A DNA stretch of 5,333 nt from Bacteroidota bacterium (GCA_011375275.1 DRLW01000560.1:1-5333); one strand, 5' to 3'; shown: positions 1 to 5,333, numbered from the stretch's first letter. Numbers and translations: made by a program. Notes: a model not told the origin generated them from the letters alone.

Positions 1-546
1 ACGCTGCTCGATTTTACCGGTCTTTCGGCCACTTCACTGTCCGCAGTGGATGTGTTCATCATCGCGGAAAATGCGCTGGCGCGTGACCCCCGGCTTGCAT
101 CCGCCATGCCGCGTCTGCTCGGCCAGGTGCGCGAGGGAGCACGGTTGCTGGTCTTTTCCCAACCCGCAGCAATCTGGAACGCGGCGTGGAACCGCGCTGC
201 AGGAGAACGTCAGGCGTTGACCCTCGATGCAGACGTGCGGTGGTTCCTCCCGACCATGGTGCCGGAGCTGCAGGGAGCATTGATGCAGCAGCCAAACCCG
301 GTGCCGGCAGAACAACTCAGGCATGCCATACCGGCGCTGCTGTCCGGCACGCCGGCGGAACGATCAGCGGGCTGGCAGGTGGCGCTGGGCACAGGCGAGT
401 TTCCCCTCGTCCTGCACAGCCAGCACGGCCGGGGCGATGTGGTGTACAGTGTCATGCCCGTGCCCGGCCAGGCAGGCCAAGCCGGGTATCAGCTTCTTGC
501 CAATTTCCTCTCCTGGCGCAGGCCACAACCGCTGACGGCAAACTGA
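1..546 (+). CDS. 3' end of an unidentified protein gene (N-terminus outside the window)
   Basis: Frame 1 is open from the first base to the TGA at 544-546 and gives 181 visible residues. A GTG at 46 is only an internal in-frame codon; with no ribosome-binding site and open frame upstream, I read this as a gene cut by the window edge. The segment starts with a hydrophobic strand-like stretch (DVFIIAENAL), then an Arg-rich helix and a second strand (GARLLVFSQPAAIW). It ends with a Gly-rich turn (HGRGDVVYSV) and a closing helix (GYQLLANFLSW). The order 'strand, helix, GG/GA-R-L-hydrophobic strand, then G-x-G-x-V-hydrophobic' recalls the class-I glutamine-amidotransferase-like domains found at the C-termini of some glycosidases and large surface proteins. 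That is only a fold-level resemblance: I see no catalytic triad and do not assign a function. A hairpin with a T-run 55 bp downstream suggests that its transcription ends before the sigma-54 region. Confidence 0.7.
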   Translation, partial: TLLDFTGLSATSLSAVDVFIIAENALARDPRLASAMPRLLGQVREGARLLVFSQPAAIWNAAWNRAAGERQALTLDADVRWFLPTMVPELQGALMQQPNPVPAEQLRHAIPALLSGTPAERSAGWQVALGTGEFPLVLHSQHGRGDVVYSVMPVPGQAGQAGYQLLANFLSWRRPQPLTAN

Positions 547-600
547 CTTTTCGGAAGACTTTTCGGGCTGCCGGCAGAGTGCGCTGAAACAGTGCGGCCT

Positions 601-621
601 GGCCGGTAAACGGCCGTTTTT
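601..621 (+). terminator. Probable intrinsic terminator of the upstream gene
   Basis: GGCCG (601-605) pairs with CGGCC (611-615) around a GTAAA loop. A T-G wobble can extend the stem, and five T residues follow at 617-621. It lies 55 bp after the stop codon of the first gene. The stem is short but entirely GC and the T-run is in the right place. This separates the first gene from the regulatory region that follows. Confidence 0.6.
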
Positions 622-734
622 CGCTCAGTGCAGGGGAATCAGCCACATCTTCCGGGCCCGGCCAGGGCGTGGTTACAGGATGATAATCAGGGAACGATTT
701 TGAATTGTTGGACTTAGCCCCATCACTCCTGGCA
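622..734. other. Non-coding spacer upstream of the sigma-54 promoter
   Basis: I find no gene in this stretch. It holds one perfect GC palindrome, CCGGGCCCGG (652-661), and otherwise unremarkable sequence. Enhancer sites for sigma-54 activators usually lie 80-200 bp upstream of the promoter, so they would fall here. However, none of the CGCGACAT-type half sites seen further downstream is present. Confidence 0.4.
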
Positions 735-750
735 TGGCACCATCCTTGCA
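735..750 (+). promoter_or_regulatory. Sigma-54 (-24/-12) promoter
   Basis: TGGCACCATCCTTGCA matches the sigma-54 consensus TGGCAC-N5-TTGCW exactly. The invariant GG (736-737) and GC (748-749) are separated by exactly 10 bp. Transcription would start near 761. The first substantial gene downstream starts at 1122, so the leader would be about 360 nt and would include both palindromic repeats. Such promoters need an NtrC-class AAA+ activator, and one is encoded at 2925-4328. Autoactivation by that protein is a natural inference but is not shown by the sequence. Confidence 0.75.
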
Positions 751-904
751 AAAATGTTACATATCTATTTCCCATAGTATTCTTGTTCATGAAACGGCAC
801 GAGGCGTGATTGCTTCACAAATCGGTGCGGGAAAAATCGGAATGACGGTTCTGGTGCAGGCAGGTGCTGTTGTCAGGCGGTCTGGTTGAAAAGATGCAAC
901 CATG
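751..904. other. Leader region after the sigma-54 start site, no convincing gene
   Basis: This is the presumed beginning of the sigma-54 transcript. The only ATG-led frame near the start is a six-codon string at 789-809 (MKRHEA) without a recognisable ribosome-binding site, which I do not count as a gene. I see no rRNA or tRNA and no strong hairpin with a T-run. A small RNA starting near 761 and ending around the repeats is possible but unsupported. Confidence 0.35.
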
Positions 905-942
905 CTGTAACGCGACATTCATGTCGCGAAGTACGATACTTT
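905..942 (+). repeat. Palindromic repeat unit 1 (possible activator site or RNA double hairpin)
   Basis: The unit contains a perfect inverted repeat, CGCGACAT-TC-ATGTCGCG (911-928). A second small inverted repeat, AAGTA-CGA-TACTT (929-941), follows directly and is trailed by more T. Unit 2 starts 68 bp further on and agrees at 34 of 38 positions. The 8+2+8 symmetry is typical of a site for a dimeric helix-turn-helix protein. The same bases could also fold in RNA as two stacked hairpins (UUCA loop, then CGA loop). The unit lies about 150-180 bp downstream of the predicted sigma-54 start. Confidence 0.7.
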
Positions 943-972
943 TCGTTATTCAGTCTGCTTCAGGGGTGCTGA

Positions 973-1010
973 CTGTGACGCGACATAAATGTCGCGAAGT
1001 ACGATATTTT
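973..1010 (+). repeat. Palindromic repeat unit 2 (possible activator site or RNA double hairpin)
   Basis: This is the second copy of the element at 905-942, with the perfect palindrome CGCGACAT-AA-ATGTCGCG at 979-996. It is followed by AAGTA-CGA-TATTT, which still pairs in RNA through a G-U wobble. The two copies differ at four positions: one upstream base, the two central bases of the palindrome, and the C-to-T change that keeps the small stem paired. The copies are 68 bp apart, about six and a half helical turns. This copy is about 125 bp upstream of the start of the small protein gene. Confidence 0.7.
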
Positions 1011-1039
1011 CCCAAACCACACAATTTGCTGACGGGCCG

Positions 1040-1067
1040 TACATTTTTCAGGTCACAGGCCTGATAA
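1040..1067 (+). promoter_or_regulatory. Weak FliA (sigma-28)-like promoter candidate
   Basis: TACATTTT (1040-1047) matches six of eight bases of the FliA -35 TAAAGTTT. CCTGATAA (1060-1067) matches six of eight of the -10 GCCGATAA. The spacer is 12 bp rather than the usual 11. A start near 1074 would leave a leader of about 48 nt before the ATG at 1122. It is attractive because of the motility context, but a match of this quality can occur by chance. Confidence 0.25.
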
Positions 1068-1121
1068 CTCGATACAGTGTCATTTCTTCCCTCAACCTCC
1101 GCAACGACGGACCGCACAACC

Positions 1122-1373
1122 ATGGCTGATGAGTTCCTCGAATTAGGTAATGTCGTTAAAAAACAGAATTCTCTCCGAGTTGAAACTCCGCAAAAAAAGG
1201 CGGAAACCATCCAGTCCGGGCTCTCGGCACTGCCTGTCTTTGATGCCGGGCACGAACATGGCCTGAAAGTCGAACCCATTCAGGAACACGGCGTCATCGT
1301 GGGAATGCAGATCCAGTGCTCATGTGGGGAAAAGAAAAAAATTTGGTTTCAGTACGAAAATCCTACCGGATAA
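1122..1373 (+). CDS. Small protein of unknown function with a C-terminal CxCG motif
   Basis: The predicted protein has 83 residues and starts MADEFLELGN. I chose the ATG at 1122. An in-frame GTG at 1077 would add 15 residues but has no ribosome-binding site; the ATG itself has only a weak purine stretch (ACGACGGA) upstream. The N-terminal third is charged and Lys-rich. The C-terminal third reads like a short beta structure (GVIVGMQIQ) followed by C66-S-C68-G and KKKIWFQYEN. A single C-x-C pair could be half of a metal knuckle completed by a dimer, or a redox pair; this is inference. There is no signal peptide or membrane segment, so it is probably cytoplasmic. The stop is 12 bp before the kinase start, so the two are almost certainly co-transcribed, which suggests an accessory or input role for the kinase. 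I do not recognise a named family. Confidence 0.7.
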   Translation: MADEFLELGNVVKKQNSLRVETPQKKAETIQSGLSALPVFDAGHEHGLKVEPIQEHGVIVGMQIQCSCGEKKKIWFQYENPTG

Positions 1374-1385
1374 ATACAGGATACG

Positions 1386-2636
1386 ATGCCCGGGACAGAA
1401 CAAAAGAATCCGCACCTGGCGGAGCTGGTTGACTATCTCAAAGATTTCAACAGTACCACCGTCCGCCTGGAAGAGTCCTACCAGCGAATGCAGCAGAAGG
1501 TGGAGACGCTGAACCTGCAACTGGAAGAGAAGAACCGGGAATTATCGCATCAACTCGATGAAATCAACGCTCTGAAGCGCAAGTTTGACAATGTCATCGA
1601 AAGTATGCGTACCGGGCTGGTTGCTATCGATCTGGACACCAATATCACCCTGTTTAATCGTGCTGCTGAGGAGATTACCGGCTATGATCGCGAGCAGGTG
1701 ATCGGGCGTCCGTACGCGCTTTTTTTCAGCAGGGAGGAGGACGCCGGTAGCCGCGATGCGGTCGCGACACTGCACAGTGGATGCGCTTTCAAGGATGTCG
1801 AAGATGTCATCTGCAGGGATGACCGGGTCACCATTCCGATCAAGCGTACGACCTCTCTGGTGCTCGATGACGAGGAACAAATCGTCGGGGCCATGGAGCT
1901 GTTCGACGACATCACAGAGCTGAAGGAATTACAGCGGGATATGCAGAATAAATACACCGTCGAAGCTCTGGGAGATATGTCGCGCCAGGTGGCGCATGAA
2001 ATTCGCAACCCCCTCGGCGGGATTGCCGGCTTTGCAGCACTGCTGGAGCGGGATATCGACAAATCCGACCCGCGGCGGCGTTACGTGCAAAAAATGATCG
2101 AAGGCATCGGCGCTCTCGACCAGCTCGTTTCCGACCTGCTGTTGTACACACGGCCGCTGAAACCCAAATTCCGTACCATGGATCTGATCAAGGTGACCGC
2201 TGAGGTGCTGGCATTTGCACGGCTGAAATATGATGCTCTGAACCGTCTGCAGGTTCACCAGCGCTACGCCGTGGACCGTGCGCCGGCGCGCATCGACCAG
2301 CAGCTCTATCATGAGCTGGTGCTGCACATGTTTCAGGCTGCTGCGCGCAAGCTGCCCTCAGGTGCGGATTTGACCATCAGCATACGCACCGAACCGGCAA
2401 CGCGCCACATCATGCTCGAATTTTCCGACAACGGGCCCGTACCCGATCCGGAAGCCGCCGCTAAGTTATTCATGCCATTTTCCAACATCGCTGGCAAGAA
2501 CAATCGCCTGGAGTTGCCCATCGTCAAGCGCATTGTGGAGATACACCACGGCTCGATTACGACGGACGTCACCTATCAGCGTGGAACGCGAATTATCATT
2601 CGGCTGCCGTTAAAAACCGATGTGGATACCGGGTGA
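1386..2636 (+). CDS. Soluble PAS-domain sensor histidine kinase with degenerate ATP-binding boxes (FlrB/AtoS-like)
   Basis: The protein has 416 residues and no membrane segment or signal peptide, so it should be cytoplasmic. Domains in order: a charged coiled coil (about 25-67), a PAS domain (about 68-175, with ESMRTGLVAIDLDTNITLFN and a closing DITELKELQ linker), a dimerisation/phospho-acceptor domain with H204 in VAHEIRNPLGG, and a C-terminal ATPase domain (about 300-412). In the ATPase domain, D348 and G350 of G1, the F box (LFMPF) and a late G400-T401 are present. The N-box Asn is Gln (Q317), the second Gly of G1 is Val (V352), and the usual GLGL of the G2 box reads RLEL (374-377). Autophosphorylation may therefore be weak or absent. 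AGGA at 1378-1381 precedes the ATG. A gene for a sigma-54 response regulator follows, as in flrBC/fleSR and atoSC pairs; the soluble form with PAS and coiled coil resembles FlrB/FleS and FlgS. The reading frame is unbroken, so the changes are not sequencing slips. Confidence 0.9.
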   Translation: MPGTEQKNPHLAELVDYLKDFNSTTVRLEESYQRMQQKVETLNLQLEEKNRELSHQLDEINALKRKFDNVIESMRTGLVAIDLDTNITLFNRAAEEITGYDREQVIGRPYALFFSREEDAGSRDAVATLHSGCAFKDVEDVICRDDRVTIPIKRTTSLVLDDEEQIVGAMELFDDITELKELQRDMQNKYTVEALGDMSRQVAHEIRNPLGGIAGFAALLERDIDKSDPRRRYVQKMIEGIGALDQLVSDLLLYTRPLKPKFRTMDLIKVTAEVLAFARLKYDALNRLQVHQRYAVDRAPARIDQQLYHELVLHMFQAAARKLPSGADLTISIRTEPATRHIMLEFSDNGPVPDPEAAAKLFMPFSNIAGKNNRLELPIVKRIVEIHHGSITTDVTYQRGTRIIIRLPLKTDVDTG

Positions 2637-2924
2637 GAATCCCGATGTTTTCATGATTTTAAAGTGGTGCTGCGCGAAAAGAAGCGGGAGAGCTGGAAAA
2701 ACTTGTCAGGTTGCGTCCCTTTGCAGAGCTTCAGATAGTGTTGCACCGGATTATTGCAGAGTATATGACTTTTTCAGGATAGATCGATTGTACAATTCAT
2801 TGTTTGTCCCGCGTTTTCATGCAAGCGTGCCTTGCGCATATTCTGTGCAGAGCACGAGTTGGCGGGGTCGGGCACGGATGCCGGGTAGATGACAGATTTC
2901 ACAAACGGAAGCATGGGAAAACTT
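2637..2924. other. Spacer between kinase and response regulator genes
   Basis: Nearly 290 bp separate the two partners, unusually long for a kinase/regulator pair. It holds a perfect ATTGTACAAT palindrome (2787-2796) and a small hairpin, GCAAG-CGTGC-CTTGC (2821-2835). A poor sigma-70-like pair is TTGCAC (2741) with TATATG (2762). No sigma-54 promoter with correct GG-N10-GC spacing is present. The one long frame here (2620-2892) overlaps the kinase end, has no ribosome-binding site and has no recognisable product. A separate promoter for the regulator is possible but not clearly visible. Confidence 0.4.
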
Positions 2925-4328
2925 ATGAAAACCACACAGAAAGTACTCGTGGTCGATGATGAACCCTTGATGCAGGACCTGCTCGAGGAAACCCTGAAGC
3001 GGCAGAATTTCGATGTTCAGGTTGTCGATTGTGGCAATGCAGCCCTGGAGCGTCTCGATAAAAAGGTCTATGATCTGGTCATTACCGACGTGCAACTGCC
3101 GGATATCAACGGCATGCAGGTTTTGCAGCATGCGAAAAGTCTCGCCGAAGAACCTCCGGGCGTTATCATGATCACGGCCTATGCCACGGTTAAAGACGCT
3201 GTCGAAGCCATCAAAAACGGCGCCTATGATTACATCACCAAACCCTTTGATATCGATGAAATCGAAGTGACGCTGAACAAATACTTCGCGTATCGCAAGC
3301 TGGAGCGCGAAAACCGTTTTCTCCGCCAGGAGCTCAAGCAGCAGGACAGCGGGGGACTGGCCAGCATCATCGGCAACAGCGAGGCGATGCAGCAGGTTTT
3401 CGAGAAAATACGCATGGTTGCACAAACGAGCAGCACCGTGCTGATCAGCGGCGAGTGTGGTACGGGTAAGGAACTCGTCGCGCGGGCGGTGCACAGCCTG
3501 AGCGATCGCAGCCAGCACCCGTATATCGCCCTGAACTGTGCAGCCGTTCCGGGCACGCTGATGGAGAGCGAGCTGTTCGGCCACGAACGCGGTGCTTTTA
3601 CCGGCGCGAACAACGCCAAGCAGGGGAAATTCAAACTCGCGGATAAAGGCTCAATCCTGCTCGATGAAATTTCCGAGATGGAAGCGAACCTGCAGGCCAA
3701 GCTCCTGCGCGTGTTGCAGGAGCGGGAGTTTGAAACCCTGGGCGGAACCAAAAGCATCAAGGTTGACGTGCGCGTGATGGCCACAACCAACCGCGACCTC
3801 GAGGAGATGGTCAACGAGGGCACGTTCCGCGAAGATCTCTATTACCGGCTGATGGTCTTTCCCATCTCTCTGCCTCCGCTGCGCGAACGCAAAGAGGATA
3901 TCCCGCTGCTGATCAATCATTTTGTGGAGAAATTCAGCATCACGCTGAACAAGCAGGTCGAGGCAGTCGATAGCGCCGTGTATGATGTGCTGAGCGAATA
4001 TTCGTGGCCGGGCAACGTGCGCGAACTGGGCAATGCTATTGAGCGCGCGGTGATCACCATGAAAGACGGCGTCTTGCGCGAGGAAAATTTTACGCTCATC
4101 GCTAAGCACATCCCGAAAAACGGCAAACTCAAACAGGGGACTCTGGCTAATGTTTCCCTGCGCGATCTGGAGAAGAAAGCGATTTTTGACACCTTGAAAG
4201 AGTGTAAAAATAACCGCTCGCGCGCGGCAAAAGTGCTCGGTATCAGCGTGCGCACCCTGCGCAATAAGCTGAAAGAGTACCGTGAAAACGGTGAGCTGCC
4301 AGAGGGGTTTGATGATGACAGCAACTGA
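2925..4328 (+). CDS. Sigma-54-dependent response regulator (NtrC/FlrC family: receiver, AAA+, Fis-type HTH)
   Basis: With the start at 2925 (MKTTQKVLVVDDEP) the protein has 467 residues, normal for the family. I prefer this ATG because GGGA lies six bases upstream and the receiver begins immediately. In-frame ATGs at 2889 and 2913 would add 12 or 4 residues. The receiver (about 5-120) has D11-D12, phospho-acceptor D55, T84 and K106. The AAA+ domain (about 145-380) has a Walker A GECGTGKE (176-183, Cys where Ser or Thr is usual), the sigma-54 contact loop GAFTGA (223-228), Walker B ILLDE (244-248) and the arginine-bearing FREDLYYRL (301-309). A Fis-type helix-turn-helix lies at about 420-452 (RSRAAKVLGISVRTLRNKL). 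Phosphorylated by a cognate kinase, such proteins oligomerise and open sigma-54 promoters. The nearby kinase, sigma-54 promoter and cheW suggest a flagellar/chemotaxis regulator of the FlrC/FleR kind; an AtoC-like role in other processes cannot be excluded. Confidence 0.95.
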   Translation: MKTTQKVLVVDDEPLMQDLLEETLKRQNFDVQVVDCGNAALERLDKKVYDLVITDVQLPDINGMQVLQHAKSLAEEPPGVIMITAYATVKDAVEAIKNGAYDYITKPFDIDEIEVTLNKYFAYRKLERENRFLRQELKQQDSGGLASIIGNSEAMQQVFEKIRMVAQTSSTVLISGECGTGKELVARAVHSLSDRSQHPYIALNCAAVPGTLMESELFGHERGAFTGANNAKQGKFKLADKGSILLDEISEMEANLQAKLLRVLQEREFETLGGTKSIKVDVRVMATTNRDLEEMVNEGTFREDLYYRLMVFPISLPPLRERKEDIPLLINHFVEKFSITLNKQVEAVDSAVYDVLSEYSWPGNVRELGNAIERAVITMKDGVLREENFTLIAKHIPKNGKLKQGTLANVSLRDLEKKAIFDTLKECKNNRSRAAKVLGISVRTLRNKLKEYRENGELPEGFDDDSN

Positions 4329-4460
4329 TTTTGCCCCGGCTGCCTGCGCTCTGTCAGGATGCTTCTGTGTATTGCTGAAAGTGCAGGCTTTGCCCTGCCT
4401 GTTGTGGTGAAAATGTCCCGCTGCTGACAATTTCAGGTTATGAACTTCCGGTCAACATGC

Positions 4461-4487
4461 TAAATAATCACCCGGGCATGCCGAAGG
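4461..4487 (+). promoter_or_regulatory. FliA (sigma-28)-type promoter for cheW
   Basis: TAAA (4461-4464) and GCCGA (4480-4484) are separated by exactly the 15 bp of the FliA consensus TAAA-N15-GCCGATAA. The last three bases of the -10 (AGG instead of TAA) do not match. The start would fall near 4494, about 30 nt ahead of the ATG at 4526 and after the alternative ATG at 4457. Chemotaxis genes are classical sigma-28 targets, which supports the call. Confidence 0.45.
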
Positions 4488-4525
4488 TTATTGAAAAATC
4501 AGACCGTAACGTATCAGGACAGAGC

Positions 4526-5011
4526 ATGGATATGGCAACAGAAACAAGTGCAAATATACAGGCCGAAGCACCCTCTCATGAAATTCTGCAACTGGTGAGT
4601 TTTGAACTCGGAGAAGAGGAGTTCGGCGTCGATATTCTCTCGGTACAGGAGATCATCCGCATGCTGGAGATCACTCCGGTACCGCACTCCCCGCATTTTG
4701 TTGAAGGCGTGATCAACTTGCGCGGCAAGGTTCTGCCGGTCGTCAATTTGCGCAAACGGCTCAGCATGCAGCCGCGGGAATACGACAAACACACCCGCAT
4801 CATCGTCGTCGATCAGGATGGCAAGAATGTCGGCTTTATCGTCGATTCGGTTTCAGAAGTTCTGCGTATCTCGAGCGTGACCACAGAGCCGCCGCCTCAA
4901 ATGATGAGCCGGGTCAATACCGAATTTATCACCGCGGTCGGCAAGCTCGATGACAGGCTGGTCATCCTCCTCGATCTCGGCCGGGTGCTCTCGGTCAATC
5001 AGGGGTTTTGA
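4526..5011 (+). CDS. cheW: Chemotaxis adaptor protein CheW
   Basis: CheW links chemoreceptors to the kinase CheA in the polar signalling array and lets ligand occupancy control CheA activity. The ATG at 4526 gives 161 residues, the usual CheW length, and has AGGA (4516-4519) at good spacing. An in-frame ATG at 4457 would add 23 residues but has no ribosome-binding site and lies upstream of the predicted FliA promoter. After a short acidic tail (1-19) the whole protein is one CheW/SH3-like domain. It contains LVSFELGEEEFGVDILSVQE (23-42), ITPVPHSPHFVEGVINLRGK (49-68, with the hallmark NLRG at 64-67), VLPVVNLRKRL, GFIVDSVSEVLRI (103-115) and the closing ITAVGKLDDRLVILLDLGRVL (about 135-155). 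R66 corresponds to the receptor-contacting Arg of the NLRG loop. No receiver domain is fused, so this is CheW rather than CheV. No other che genes are in the window. Confidence 0.95.
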   Translation: MDMATETSANIQAEAPSHEILQLVSFELGEEEFGVDILSVQEIIRMLEITPVPHSPHFVEGVINLRGKVLPVVNLRKRLSMQPREYDKHTRIIVVDQDGKNVGFIVDSVSEVLRISSVTTEPPPQMMSRVNTEFITAVGKLDDRLVILLDLGRVLSVNQGF

Positions 5012-5027
5012 AACCATAGATTCCTGC

Positions 5028-5054
5028 GTGTGGCGGCATCCTTTGCCGCCGCAC
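5028..5054 (+). terminator. GC-rich hairpin after cheW, possible terminator
   Basis: GTGTGGCGGC (5028-5037) pairs with GCCGCCGCAC (5045-5054) as a ten-pair stem with one G-U wobble and a seven-base loop (ATCCTTT). It begins 17 bp after the cheW stop codon. There is no T-run after the stem, so it is either a Rho-assisted or weak terminator, or a 3' stabilising hairpin. Confidence 0.5.
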
Positions 5055-5333
5055 AGCGAGTCCATTTCCCGCAATCTTTCCCTCCACATCCCTTTCTTCG
5101 CGTTCGTTTGTTTTCTCTTTTAATCCCGTGCAGCAGTGATAGATTATGTCAATTTGATTGCAATTCGCATTTCCTGGCGATTGCCGGCTTTGCATCTCGC
5201 CACACCGCTCCGCCGGTGTGACGCCCGGTTGCCGCTCCAGCGGTAAGACACAAGCAAAGCGCAGTACCGGAGCCTCACCTTTTCGAGTACGTGCCTGAGT
5301 CTGGGAGATTCCGGTCTTCCCCTGAGGGGAAAC
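5055..5333. other. Non-coding stretch with several inverted repeats, no recognised gene
   Basis: There is no credible coding frame here. 5055-5130 is pyrimidine-rich and the next forty bases are AT-rich. From 5200 on there are several inverted repeats: CACACC/GGTGTG (5201-5206 with 5215-5220), CCGCT/AGCGG (5232-5236 with 5239-5243), ACCGGA/TCCGGT (5266-5271 with 5310-5315), and TTCCCCT-G-AGGGGAA (5317-5331) at the window edge. The density hints at a structured leader or RNA gene running out of the window, but I match it to no known RNA family. Confidence 0.35.

Noticed and set aside
864..1064. 66-codon open frame across the palindromic repeats
   Set aside because: No convincing start or ribosome-binding site, and the conserved repeats inside it vary in the pattern of an operator or hairpin rather than of codons.
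2660..2686. FliA-like -35 TAAAGTGG in the kinase-regulator gap
   Set aside because: The -35 looks good, but the sequence at the required distance (AAGAAGCG) does not resemble GCCGATAA.
2709..2724. Sigma-54-like GG...GC pair upstream of the regulator
   Set aside because: The spacing is 12 rather than the required 10 bases and the -24 hexamer is poor.
2620..2892. 90-codon open frame in the kinase-regulator gap
   Set aside because: It overlaps the kinase end, lacks a ribosome-binding site, has a Cys/Arg-rich composition without any domain, and looks like a chance frame.
2817..3584. Long minus-strand frames opposite the response regulator (also 3651-4430)
   Set aside because: They are shadows of a strongly recognisable + strand gene with intact motifs and show no domains of their own.
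4383..4398. Hairpin GCAGG-CTTTGC-CCTGC after the regulator as a terminator
   Set aside because: Only five pairs and no T-run; too weak to call.
5220..5275. Cyclic di-GMP (GEMM) riboswitch resemblance around GCAAAGC and CCGG
   Set aside because: GCAAAGC is present, but the GGGCAAACC block, the GAAA tetraloop and the paired arms of the aptamer are missing.
5290..5333. Possible 5' part of 6S RNA (CCTGAG followed by GGTCTTCCCCTGAG)
   Set aside because: The resemblance is limited to short CCTGAG and CCCCTGAG blocks, no promoter is visible upstream, and the rest lies outside the window.

Overview
The window (5333 bases, moderately GC-rich) looks like the chromosome of a Gram-negative, probably flagellated and chemotactic bacterium that relies on sigma-54. 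The evidence is an NtrC-class response regulator with an intact GAFTGA motif, a soluble PAS sensor kinase, a CheW adaptor, a textbook -24/-12 promoter and a promoter of the flagellar sigma-28 (FliA) type. The kinase and regulator resemble the FlrB/FlrC (FleS/FleR) type and AtoC-like pairs seen in Deltaproteobacteria-like and PVC-type bacteria. The phylum cannot be fixed from this window alone.

Layout, all on the + strand. 1-546: the 3' end of an unidentified gene, followed by a likely intrinsic terminator (601-621). 622-1121: a long non-coding stretch with a strong sigma-54 promoter (735-750), two copies of a 38-bp element that each contain a perfect 8+2+8 palindrome (905-942 and 973-1010), and a weak FliA-like promoter. 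1122-1373: a small protein of unknown function with a C-x-C motif. It is followed after 12 bp by a soluble PAS histidine kinase (1386-2636). After a gap of nearly 290 bp comes the sigma-54 activator (2925-4328). Next are a short spacer with a FliA-type promoter (4461-4487) and cheW (4526-5011), closed by a GC-rich hairpin. The last 280 bases hold no recognisable gene but contain several inverted repeats.

Proposed circuit (inference): the sigma-54 promoter drives the small protein and the kinase, and the regulator feeds back on that promoter, perhaps through the paired palindromes that lie downstream of the start site. CheW would belong to a later, sigma-28-controlled tier.

The main oddity is the kinase. 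Its phospho-accepting histidine box is intact, but three ATP-binding boxes have lost key residues: the N box Asn is Gln, the second Gly of G1 is Val, and both Gly of the G2 box are replaced. It may therefore be a poor or inactive autokinase that works as a phosphatase, a scaffold or half of a heterodimer.
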